From: DASUPK01 sp963819715
Lineage (GTDB): Bacteria; Actinomycetota; Thermoleophilia; Solirubrobacterales; 70-9
DNA: 64,000 bases
NCBI GenBank assembly: GCA_963819715.1
Contig: CAWFXE010000006.1
Span: 62,001-126,000, forward strand
Reading direction: 5' to 3'
In this document: positions 40,684 through 48,333 of the stretch, one piece after another
How positions within the stretch are numbered: the first letter of the stretch is position 1
Layout of the letters: every line of letters begins with the position of its first letter
Program-made: the position numbers and the translations under genes
The notes under the pieces: generated by a model
Seen by the model: the letters and a program-made list of their open reading frames with translations, nothing else
Databases searched by the model: none
What the model was told of the DNA's origin: nothing

Positions 40684-42229
40684 CGACCATCGCCAGCGCC
40701 GTGTGGGCGATGGCGAGCATCACGAGCAGCACACCGGCCGCCGGGCCGTAGCGTCGTCCGATCCCTCGCACCGCGAGAGCCAGGATCGCGGCGTAGAGCG
40801 CCAGCAGCGGGAAGAGGTAGCGGGCCTGCTCGAAGCCGGCGCTTGAGTCGGCTCGCACCGCGAAGCCGTTCCCGTTGACCAGGATCAGCAGCCCGAGCGT
40901 CATGGCGAGGTAGGTGGCCAGCTCGCCGACCCTCCCCCGGAGGACTTGACGACGGGAGTACAGCTCGCGTCCAGCGAGCACGGCGATGACCGCCGCGATC
41001 GCAAGGGCGATGTCGTAGGTCGCGGCGGGCAGCCGGTAGTCGAGCCAGCCGAAGTTTCCGATGAATCCGTCGAACCAGATGTGCCTCAGCGGATACTCGA
41101 GGAAGAACGACTGCATGGATGGCAGGCGCGGGAGGTAGAACTGCCAGCCGTAGCTGAGAGCGTCGCCGATCGTGCGGGACGGCGTGTGCGCGAGATTCAC
41201 CTTTCCCGACGCTCCGATGGCTGAGCCGAGCGGATGTCCGCCGCTGCTGAAGAAGAGCCCACGGTCCCAGAGGATCGAGTTGAGCGCCATATAGACGACG
41301 GCGACCGCCGCGACGATCCCGGTGGCGAGGATCGCCCCCCGGATCGCCTCACGACGACCCGCGACGCCCGTCCTCCCCACGAGCACGAACAGGCCGATGG
41401 CGATGCCGGGCAGCAGCCCCAGCATGTTGATCTTGGCGACCAGTCCGATCGCGGCGCACGCTCCGATCCACACGCCGCGCTCGACGGTGAGCCCGCGCCG
41501 GAATGACGCCGCCAGCGCCCAGAAGACGCCGGCCGAGGCAGCAAACAGGAGGCTGTCGCTGTTCACCCCCGCCGAGATGAACCCGAACATCGGCTGAAAG
41601 GCGACCGCCAGCGCCCCGACGGTCCAGGCCCACGGCGTGGCGGGGACCAGCTCGCGGAGGAAGAGGAAGACGAACAGAACGGTCAAGGCGGCGAGCAGCG
41701 CCGAGAGCAGGCGCATCGCGTGGATGCGATCCGGGAGCGAGGATGACGGCGTGAGGTGGTAGACGGCCGCCTCGGCTGCGTAGTAGAGGGGCGGGTTGTT
41801 GGTCGCGCTGGTGAAGCCGCCCTCGCCGACGGGGACACCCTGGTGCTGGGCGAGGCGGTCGAATCGCTGCCGAGCGGTGGCCGTAGCAGGCGGCTCGTTC
41901 TGGGGCCGGTGGATCACTGACTTCCACTGGACCGCGTTGAGTAGTTGCCGTTCCTGCTGGGACATGGGCCGCTTTTGGTTGTCGCCGCTGGGGGGATTGC
42001 CGGTCTCGGCGAAATATTGCGCGTAAGCCACGTGCGCGGGCTCGTCGGGGACCTGGAAGAGGGGGATGATCAGAGACCACGCCGCGGCGGTGAGCAGGGC
42101 TACGAGAGAGCAGATCCACGCCGCTTTCGGGATCTGCCCGAGCCGTGCCCGCACCAGCCCTCGAGCATGCTGGCGAGCCCTGGAGTGCTCCTCGGTGGCC
42201 GGCCGTCGAAGCGGCGCCGTGGTGCTCAT
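40658..42229 (-). CDS. DUF2142 family polytopic membrane protein
   Basis: 523 aa with about 12 transmembrane segments. Family signature I-P-L-F-Q-V-P-D-E-P-A-H-V-A-Y in the first external loop, then N-N-P-P-L-Y-Y-A and an A-V-A-F-Q-P-M-F-G-F-I-S-A-G-V-N-S-D-S-L block typical of DUF2142. The P-D-E-x-x-H loop is reminiscent of GT-C enzymes using a lipid-linked donor. ATGA overlap with the upstream gene; the 3' end overlaps the GtrB-like gene by 26 bp antisense. Confidence 0.85.
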   Translation of the reverse strand: MSTTAPLRRPATEEHSRARQHARGLVRARLGQIPKAAWICSLVALLTAAAWSLIIPLFQVPDEPAHVAYAQYFAETGNPPSGDNQKRPMSQQERQLLNAVQWKSVIHRPQNEPPATATARQRFDRLAQHQGVPVGEGGFTSATNNPPLYYAAEAAVYHLTPSSSLPDRIHAMRLLSALLAALTVLFVFLFLRELVPATPWAWTVGALAVAFQPMFGFISAGVNSDSLLFAASAGVFWALAASFRRGLTVERGVWIGACAAIGLVAKINMLGLLPGIAIGLFVLVGRTGVAGRREAIRGAILATGIVAAVAVVYMALNSILWDRGLFFSSGGHPLGSAIGASGKVNLAHTPSRTIGDALSYGWQFYLPRLPSMQSFFLEYPLRHIWFDGFIGNFGWLDYRLPAATYDIALAIAAVIAVLAGRELYSRRQVLRGRVGELATYLAMTLGLLILVNGNGFAVRADSSAGFEQARYLFPLLALYAAILALAVRGIGRRYGPAAGVLLVMLAIAHTALAMVVTLTRYYG

Positions 42230-42873
42230 TCGGGGCGATCCTCAAGCCGGAAGACCAGCCACCAGAGAGCGAGCCCGGTCGCGACGGCCGCCAATGCCAG
42301 CGCGAGCCACAACGACCACCCGCCGAACCCGCCAGGCTGAGAGTTGTCGAAGCGGTCGGCGATCAGGTCCCTGCGCGCCAGCCAGGTCGACTTGTGGGGC
42401 CTGATGAAGACGACGCTCGCCGTGCGCCGAGTCTGCACCGCCGCATTCGCGTCGTGCGTGATGCGCTTTCTCTCCCCGGCCAGGACGATTCGTCCGCGTC
42501 CCCGATTGACGAGGCAGATCTGGGCTCGATCCGCCCGTCGAGTCAGGCGATTGAGCCCGATCGCGAGCGTCCCCGGATACACCTGCTTCTTGACGCCTTT
42601 GTCGAAGGGGCCGCTCTGGTCGCCGATCTTCACCCGCAGGGTTCCAGGGGGGTTGTGGACGCTGGCGGCGACCACTCGAACCCGCTTCGCCTTGGCCGGG
42701 ATGCGGACCGGCGCCTGACAGTACGCGTCGTTCTTCCGGACCACGGGGCCTCCATAGAGGGGGGAGATTTTGTTCGAGCCCGCGATCATCGGGTGCATGC
42801 CCAGGACGTAGACCGAAACCGCGCCCACGATCAGCACAGCGCCCGCGATCGCCGCGGCGAGTCGCCTCGTCAT
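42226..42873 (-). CDS. Bitopic protein with extracytoplasmic beta domain, function unknown
   Basis: 215 aa. Transmembrane helix near residues 7-26, a ~145-residue hydrophilic beta-rich domain with one Cys pair candidate (C-Q-A-P-V and I-C-L-V), then a second transmembrane helix (about 187-206) and a short charged tail. The domain probably sits outside the membrane, flanked by two anchors. It lies between the frameshifted GT2 and the DUF2142 protein with coupled spacing (2 nt and a 4-nt overlap), suggesting it works with them, perhaps as an accessory subunit. I do not recognise a family. Confidence 0.65.
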   Translation of the reverse strand: MTRRLAAAIAGAVLIVGAVSVYVLGMHPMIAGSNKISPLYGGPVVRKNDAYCQAPVRIPAKAKRVRVVAASVHNPPGTLRVKIGDQSGPFDKGVKKQVYPGTLAIGLNRLTRRADRAQICLVNRGRGRIVLAGERKRITHDANAAVQTRRTASVVFIRPHKSTWLARRDLIADRFDNSQPGGFGGWSLWLALALAAVATGLALWWLVFRLEDRPE

Positions 42874-42875
42874 CC

Positions 42876-44056
42876 CTACTGGGGACGCCGCAAGCCCAGG
42901 ATGCTGAGCAGGAAGGAGGTGAAAAACACCTCGGCGCCGACTGTGACCAGTGTGGCCGAGAGGATGGCGAGCTGGCCCTCGGCCAGGCTGCCGAAGCCGC
43001 GATCGATCCAGATCCCGAGCATGACCCCCCCGAAGACCAATCCGGCGAACCGATGGCCCCACCCACCAGAAGCCCGTGCTCGAGCTTGATCCGCCTCCGC
43101 ATCTTCCCGAACCAATCGTCCCTCTCGCCCATGAAGTAGACGCCGTACGCGCGCGCGCAGAGCCCGAGCGCCAGCACCTGGACTCCGAGAACCAGCAGCA
43201 GCGATCCGCCGATCTCCGCGTGGATGCCCCACTGCCGCCCGAAGAGCGTGATCTGGGTGAGCGTGATGAGCATGATCAGCGAGCCGAGCCCGGCCAGCAC
43301 CATGCCCGGAAGCAGGAAGAGGTGCCTGGGGCTGTGGATCAGCAGGAAGCGAAGGTGCCGCCAGCCGTCGCTCCAGGTCGAGAGCTTCGACTCGCCCTCT
43401 CGGCGGTGGTACTCGATCGGGAACTGCCGGATGTCGAGGCCGGCCTTGGCCGCCCGGATCACCATCTCGGACGCCAGCTCCATTCCGGAGGTCCGCAGGT
43501 CGAGCTGGGGAAGCACGTCGCGGCGGATCGCGCGCATCCCGCAGTGGGCGTCCCGCACGTTGGTCCCGAAAAGCGTGTTGAGGAGGCCCGTCAGCACGGG
43601 GTTACCGACGTGCTGGTGGAGCCAGGGCATCGCCCCAGGCTGGATCCCCTCCATCCTGTTGCCGAGGACCAGGTCGCCACCGGCGTCGAGCTCGTCGACG
43701 AACTTGGGGAGCTCGGCTGCGTCGTAGGTCAGGTCAGCGTCGAGCATCACGATGTAGGCGCCGCGGGCAGCGGAGAGCCCGGCGAGGTAGGCATTCCCGT
43801 AGCCCCTCTTCGGCTCTTCGATCACGGTGGCGCCGGCCGACGCGGCAAGCTCGCCGCTGCCGTCGGTGGAGCCGTTGTCCACCACGATGATCTCCCCCGT
43901 GTAGCCGCCCGCGTCGAGAGCGCCCGCAGCCGCGCTGACGCATGCCTCGATGGACTCCGCCTCGTTCAGACACGGAATCACCACGGAGACGGCCACTGCC
44001 GTCGGTTCAGCCGCCGCGGGGGCGGCCACCGGTGGTGCCGTCGTGGTCCTCATCAT
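42876..44056 (-). pseudogene. GT2 (DPM1-like) with C-terminal membrane helices, one-base frameshift
   Basis: The first ~337 codons encode a DPM1-like GT2: V-S-V-V-I-P-C-L-N-E-A-E-S, V-V-D-N-G-S-T-D-G-S, G-Y-G-N-A-Y-L-A-G-L, M-L-D-A-D-L-T-Y, D-A-H-C-G-M-R-A-I and two membrane helices. After L-L-V-G-G-A-I-G the frame turns into low-complexity sequence, while the next frame continues hydrophobically as F-A-G-L-V-F-G-G-V-M-L-G-I and ends ...S-I-L-G-L-R-R-P-Q at a TAG 2 nt before the next gene. One missing T near 43047-43051 (GGTTC instead of GGTTTC) explains it; restored length is 393 aa. Real mutation or sequencing error cannot be told apart here. A GAGG-like Shine-Dalgarno precedes the ATG pair. 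Confidence 0.75.
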
Positions 44057-44136
44057 CTGCCTCGGCGCGTCAGTCTAGGCGCCATCCGCCTCCTCAAACC
44101 CAAGTCTACGTATAGAAGTCCGGTCCTTCGAGCGAC

Positions 44137-44910
44137 TTAACGAGCGGCCGGCGCCTCACCGGCTCCCTCGTACCCCGCCGCGACCTCGTCGATGCTGCCG
44201 CGCAGCCGAACGCGTCCGCTGTCCAGCCACATCCCGGTCGTGCAAACGCTCTTGACGAGATCGAGATCGTGGCTCATGAAGATGATCGTCCGGCCGTTGG
44301 CGTTGAGGCGGCCGAGCTCCTCCGCGCACTTGTCGCGAAAGCTGTCGTCAACCACTGACAGGACCTCGTCGAAGACATAGGTGTCGGCGGGGAAGCAGAC
44401 GGCGGTCGCGAACGAGAGCCTGGCCTGCATGCCGGTCGAGTAGCGCTTGATCGGCGTGTCGAGGTGGCGCTCGACCCCGGCGAACTCGGCGATCCGGTCC
44501 ATCTCGTCTCGGATCGCCCTGGCGCTGAGCCCGAGAATGGTTCCCAGCAACTCGACGTTCTCACGGCCGGTCAGCTCCGGGTGGAACCCGGCGCCCACCT
44601 CCAGCAGCGGGATGAGGCGCCCCCAGACTTCGACCTTGCCGGCATCCTGCATCGCGATCCCGGAGATCACCTGGGTGAGGGTCGACTTTCCCGATCCGTT
44701 GGTTCCGACGATCCCGAAGAACTCGCCTCGGTGCACCTCGAAGCTGACGTCCGAGAGGGCCCAGAATCGGTCCTGCTCGGTGCCGCGGTGGACGAGTGTG
44801 CTGAGCGTGTGCTGCAGGCTGAGCTCCTCACCCAGTCCGTAGCTCTTGCCCAGTCCCTCGCAGCGGACCGCCGGGTCGGCTCCGGGAGAGCCGCCGTTCC
44901 TCTCAGACAT
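44137..44910 (-). CDS. ABC exporter 2, ATP-binding subunit (short type)
   Basis: 257 aa. Walker A G-T-N-G-S-G-K-S-T (69-77), L-L-E-V-G-A-G-F-H-P-E-L-T-G-R-E-N, signature Y-S-T-G-M-Q-A-R-L, Walker B Y-V-F-D-E-V-L and H-loop M-S-H-D. The chain stops right after the ATPase fold, so it lacks the Wzt-like C-terminal glycan-recognition domain present in exporters 1 and 3. It resembles TagH/RfbE-type ATPases. ATG overlaps the permease end by 8 nt. Confidence 0.9.
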   Translation of the reverse strand: MSERNGGSPGADPAVRCEGLGKSYGLGEELSLQHTLSTLVHRGTEQDRFWALSDVSFEVHRGEFFGIVGTNGSGKSTLTQVISGIAMQDAGKVEVWGRLIPLLEVGAGFHPELTGRENVELLGTILGLSARAIRDEMDRIAEFAGVERHLDTPIKRYSTGMQARLSFATAVCFPADTYVFDEVLSVVDDSFRDKCAEELGRLNANGRTIIFMSHDLDLVKSVCTTGMWLDSGRVRLRGSIDEVAAGYEGAGEAPAAR

Positions 44911-45781
44911 AGTCCGAGAAGCGGGTCTCCATCCGCCCGAACACATACCAGCCCAGCACCGCCACGACCAGGGTTGCGACAAGCGCCACCCCGACGGCGA
45001 AACCGTCTGGCGCGATCCCAAGCAGCGACCAGCGCCAGGCCTCGATCACCCCCGACACCGGGTTCAGGGCGAGCACCTTGGCGAAAGAGCCGGGAACAGC
45101 GCTCAGCGGGTAACCGACCGGCGTAAAGAAGATCCCGGCCTGCACCACCACCGGGGCGAGCGCGACCGCGTCGCGGAAGCGCCCGCCGATGGCGGTGACC
45201 AGCAGCGTGAACCCCCAACTCAGGACGACCAGCCAGACGATCAGAACGGGCATGGCGGCCACCTCGACCCCGAGGTGGCCGCTGATCGCCGCAGCGGCGA
45301 ACGCCGCGACGAGCACCACCCCGAGCGGAGGAAGCACGGAGATCAGGGTTCCGGTGACGAAAGCGAGGCGCGGACAGGGACTGCGGCGGACCACCTGTTG
45401 GTTGGACTGCAGAACCTGCGGCGAGACGGTGATCGTCATCTGCACGTACGTCCAGACCGCCAGGCCCACCAAGGCGAAGACGACGTAGGGCACGTCGCCC
45501 GTATCCACGTTGGTCACCTTGGAAAAGGCGAGGGTGATGGCGAGCAGCATTCCGAGCGGCTGCAACACCAGCCAGAGCGGGCCGAGCGCGGACTGCTTGT
45601 ACTTGATCTTGACGTCACGCCGGCCGAGCATCCAGCCGACGGGCAGGCTGGTCCAGACGTCGCGCAGGCGAACACGCCGGCGCACCGGCAGGGTTACGCG
45701 CACGGTCTCGTCGACCAGGCTCGCCTGGGCGGAGGCGCCGTAGGGCGAGACGGCAGCGGTCTGTGAGGGGCCCCGGGTCAT
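44903..45781 (-). CDS. ABC exporter 2, ABC-2 permease subunit
   Basis: 292 aa. Six hydrophobic segments after a ~50-residue N-terminus. Cytoplasmic entry helix G-R-R-D-V-K-I-K-Y-K-Q-S-A-L-G-P-L-W-L-V-L-Q-P matches ABC-2 polysaccharide permeases (Wzm/TagG type), and the ending G-R-M-E-T-R-F-S-D-Y-V is the family C-terminus. Partner of the short ATPase encoded next. TAGACT lies 12 nt before the ATG, so this pair may have its own promoter; a gmd-like gene precedes it on the same strand 65 bp away. Confidence 0.88.
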   Translation of the reverse strand: MTRGPSQTAAVSPYGASAQASLVDETVRVTLPVRRRVRLRDVWTSLPVGWMLGRRDVKIKYKQSALGPLWLVLQPLGMLLAITLAFSKVTNVDTGDVPYVVFALVGLAVWTYVQMTITVSPQVLQSNQQVVRRSPCPRLAFVTGTLISVLPPLGVVLVAAFAAAAISGHLGVEVAAMPVLIVWLVVLSWGFTLLVTAIGGRFRDAVALAPVVVQAGIFFTPVGYPLSAVPGSFAKVLALNPVSGVIEAWRWSLLGIAPDGFAVGVALVATLVVAVLGWYVFGRMETRFSDYV

Positions 45782-45846
45782 CAGGAGGGCAATAGTCTAG
45801 GCCGGGATGCCGGAGGGCCGACTGGGCCATTGCAAGCTCCGCAAGC

Positions 45847-46806
45847 TCAGCGGTTCAGGGTGACGAGCTCCGCCTGCACCATCATCGCGACCAGCTCCTC
45901 GAAGTCGACCCGCGCCTCCCAGCCGAGTTTCTCCTTGGCTTTCGTCGGGTCGGCGACGACCTCCTCGATGTCCGCCGGGCGAACGAGGTCCGGGTCGATC
46001 CGGACGTAGTCCTCGCGCTTCAACTCGACGCAGGCGAACGCCGCGTCCACGAAGTCGTCGACCGAGTGGGCGACGCCGGTCCCGATCACGAAGTCGTCGG
46101 GGTCGTCGCGCTGGAGCATCATCCACATCGCCTCGACGTATTCCTCGGCGTAGCCCCAGTCACGGCGGGCCTCGAGGTTCCCGAGCACGAGCTCGTCGGC
46201 GAGGCCGAGCTTGATCTTCGCCACGCCCTCGCTGATCCGGCGAGTGACGAAGGAGGCGCCCCGCCTCGGCGACTCGTGGTTGAAGAGAATCCCCGAGCTG
46301 GTGTGCAGGCCGAAGCTCTCGCGGTAGTTGACGGTGATGAAGTGGCCGTAGGCCTTGGCCACCCCGTAGGGGCTGCGGGGGTAGAAGGGCGTGCCCTCGC
46401 TCTGGGGCGTCTCGCGGGCCCGCCCGAACATCTCCGAGGAGGATGCCTGGTAGAAGCGCGCCTCCGGGCAGGCCTCGCGGATTCCCTCGAGCAGTCGGGT
46501 GACGCCGACCGCGGTGTACTCCGCCGTGGCGACCGCCAGTCGCCACGACTCGGCGACAGAGGACATAGCGGCGAGGTTGTAGACCTCGTCGGGGGCCGAC
46601 TGGCGAAGCACGTCGACCAGTGAACCCTCGTCGAGCAGGTCCCCCGGGTAGAGGGTGATCCGGTCCTTGATCGGCTCGAGCCGCTCGAATGGCCGGTCGG
46701 TGGATCCACGGACGAGGCCGTGCACCTCGTAGCCCTTCTCGAGCAGCAGCTCCGCGAGGTAACTGCCGTCCTGGCCGGTGATGCCGGTGATCAGGGCCCG
46801 CTTCAC
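45847..46806 (-). CDS. GDP-mannose 4,6-dehydratase-like protein 2
   Basis: 319 aa. Gmd-type SDR: T-G-I-T-G-Q-D-G-S-Y-L-A-E-L, Y-Q-A-S-S-S-E-M-F-G, S-P-Y148-G-V-A-K152 and L-F-N-H-E-S-P-R-R-G, plus R-D-W-G-Y-A-E-E-Y-V-E-A-M-W. The NADP/oligomerisation loop that reads R-R-S-S-S-F-N-T-x-R-I in the 11.1-kb copy is replaced by R-G-S-T-D-R-P-F-E-R-L. The fold and catalytic dyad are kept, so it is active in some form; whether it uses GDP-mannose or reduces a 4-keto intermediate cannot be told. ATGA overlap with the upstream GT4. Confidence 0.8.
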   Translation of the reverse strand: MKRALITGITGQDGSYLAELLLEKGYEVHGLVRGSTDRPFERLEPIKDRITLYPGDLLDEGSLVDVLRQSAPDEVYNLAAMSSVAESWRLAVATAEYTAVGVTRLLEGIREACPEARFYQASSSEMFGRARETPQSEGTPFYPRSPYGVAKAYGHFITVNYRESFGLHTSSGILFNHESPRRGASFVTRRISEGVAKIKLGLADELVLGNLEARRDWGYAEEYVEAMWMMLQRDDPDDFVIGTGVAHSVDDFVDAAFACVELKREDYVRIDPDLVRPADIEEVVADPTKAKEKLGWEARVDFEELVAMMVQAELVTLNR

Positions 46807-47996
46807 GGGACCGCCAGCTGCACCCGGTCGAAGGGCGCCTCGAGCGCACGCTCATAGCCCTCGAGAGTCCGCTGCGCCACCCGCTCCCAGGTGTAGAGCT
46901 CTACCCGGCGGCGGGACCTCTCGCGCAGCTCATCGAGCTTGCCGGGTGTCTCGAGCACCTCGCGGATGCTGCGGGCGATGTCCGCGGGGTCGGCGGGGTC
47001 GAAGGTTGCCTCGAGGTCGCCGAGCAGCTCCGGCATGGCGGAGACGTTGCTGGCCGCGACCGGCGCCCCGCAGGTCATCGCCTCCAGGATCGGCAGGCCC
47101 GCGCCCTCGTAGAGGGAGGGGAAGACGAAGAGCTCGCAGCTGCGGTAGAGCGCCGCCAGGTCGCGATCGGAGACGAACCCGGTCAGCACGAGGTTCCGCG
47201 ACTCGATGCCGAGTCGGCGGGCGAAGATCCGCAGGCTGAATCGCAGGTGCGGCGCGAGGTTGCATGCGATCACCAGCTGGTGGGCGTCGCGCATCGGCGC
47301 GGGCAGCTCGGCATAGCCGCGGATCGCGCCCTCGAGGTTCTTGCGGTAGTCGACGCCGCCGACGTAGAGCAGGTAGCCGGGGCGGACCTTCGGCAGCGCC
47401 GAGCGCAGGATCGACTCGGCCTGCTCACGGTTCTCCACCAGTGAGGAGAAGCGGTCTGACACCCCTGAGTCGATCACCGTGATCCGTTCCTCCGGCACGT
47501 TCAGGTGCTCCATCGCGTCGTCGGCGGTCTGCTGGGAGATCGTGAGGATCTGCTGGGCGGAGCCGAGCAGGCCGAGGCGGGCGATCCAGGCGGTCGCCAT
47601 GTAGCCCCAGTCGGCGTTGTAGTGCTCGCGCATGATCAGGGGGATCAGGTCGTAGAGCGTGACCACCAGCCGCGAGTGGCGGCTCCACGCCGGCCAGATC
47701 TCCTCCAGTCCCAGGTCGGCCTCGAAGGGCGACATCACGTGGTAGATCGGGGGCATCTCGCCGTCCGGTCCCCGTTCCTTGGTCTGCCAGGCGACCTTGC
47801 CCGAGTCCTGCAGCGGCTCCGCGGCGGGAGGGACGGAGAGGCTCGGGCTGAGCCCGACGGCCTCGAACGTCTCGGGAGCAAGGTCGATCAGAGCGCGGGT
47901 GTGCTCGGCGACGTACCACGCGATTCCCCGCTCCGCGTGGAGGAGGCTCTGGATCCCCCGGGCGTCGAGCCAGACCGACCCCGGCTTGAGCCCCAT
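46803..47996 (-). CDS. Glycosyltransferase family 4 (GT-B)
   Basis: 397 aa. N-domain with D-A-R-G-I-Q-S-L-L-H-A-E-R-G-I-A-W-Y and V-T-L-Y-D-L-I-P-L; donor domain L-Y-V-G-G-V-D-Y-R-K-N-L-E-G-A, L-V-L-T-G-F-V-S-D-R-D-L and F-P-S-L-Y-E-G-A-G-L-P-I-L-E-A-M-T-C-G-A-P-V (the E-x7-E motif). The S-R-x-L-V-V-T-L-Y-D pattern and R-K-N-L loop are those of mannosyltransferase/rhamnosyltransferase GT4s in capsule loci. Its start overlaps the stop of the upstream coiled-coil gene (TGATG). Confidence 0.88.
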   Translation of the reverse strand: MGLKPGSVWLDARGIQSLLHAERGIAWYVAEHTRALIDLAPETFEAVGLSPSLSVPPAAEPLQDSGKVAWQTKERGPDGEMPPIYHVMSPFEADLGLEEIWPAWSRHSRLVVTLYDLIPLIMREHYNADWGYMATAWIARLGLLGSAQQILTISQQTADDAMEHLNVPEERITVIDSGVSDRFSSLVENREQAESILRSALPKVRPGYLLYVGGVDYRKNLEGAIRGYAELPAPMRDAHQLVIACNLAPHLRFSLRIFARRLGIESRNLVLTGFVSDRDLAALYRSCELFVFPSLYEGAGLPILEAMTCGAPVAASNVSAMPELLGDLEATFDPADPADIARSIREVLETPGKLDELRERSRRRVELYTWERVAQRTLEGYERALEAPFDRVQLAVP

Positions 47997-48316
47997 CAGC
48001 CGGGGCGGGCCGGGACCCGCTCGGCGTCCTCGACCGTGGGCCGCTCCCCGCGCTCGAGCAGCTCCCGCAGCGCGACCAGCTCCCGCTCGATCGCCGCGAG
48101 CCGCTGATCGAGCGCGCGGACCTCACTGCCCAGATGGGTCACCGCCTCGACGGAAGCCGACCCGAGCCGGTCGGTCTGGCGGTCGATGCGGCCGAGCCGG
48201 TCCCGGAAGGCGACCTGGTAGACGCTCGCGAAGATCCGCCTGACGGCGGTGAGCAGGGCGACCAGTCCGCGCTGGAGCAGGAGGAAGGGCCGCTTGTCCG
48301 AAGATCCGGTGTCCAC
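47996..48316 (-). CDS. Small coiled-coil protein between two GT4 genes
   Basis: 106 aa. A hydrophobic amphipathic stretch (about 11-38, LLLQRGLVALLTAVRRIFASVY) is followed by a long heptad-rich helix (about 45-95: R-I-D-R-Q-T-D-R-L, V-R-A-L-D-Q-R-L-A-A-I-E-R-E-L) and a Pro-rich end. Probably a membrane-bound coiled coil. The two GT4 genes that flank it on the same strand leave no other space (18 bp upstream; start/stop overlap downstream), so it may be a scaffold or chain-length partner. GTG start with a GAGGG about 10 nt upstream. Function not known. Confidence 0.55.
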   Translation of the reverse strand: MDTGSSDKRPFLLLQRGLVALLTAVRRIFASVYQVAFRDRLGRIDRQTDRLGSASVEAVTHLGSEVRALDQRLAAIERELVALRELLERGERPTVEDAERVPARPG

Positions 48317-48333
48317 GTCGCGAAAGGCCCTCG

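Noticed and set aside
42242..43046. C-terminal half of the long GT2 open frame (Arg/Gly/Asp-rich)
   Set aside because: It is the out-of-frame reading of the GT2 tail and of the next gene; the true continuation is in the neighbouring frame.
44057..44136. Possible terminator or small RNA in the 80-bp gap after exporter 2
   Set aside because: The stretch is slightly richer in A+T but I could not find a convincing stem followed by a T-run.
45794..45831. Classical -35/-10 promoter before exporter 2
   Set aside because: A TTGCAA lies upstream of TAGACT but about 30 bp away, too far for a standard promoter; only the TAGACT is mentioned with the gene.
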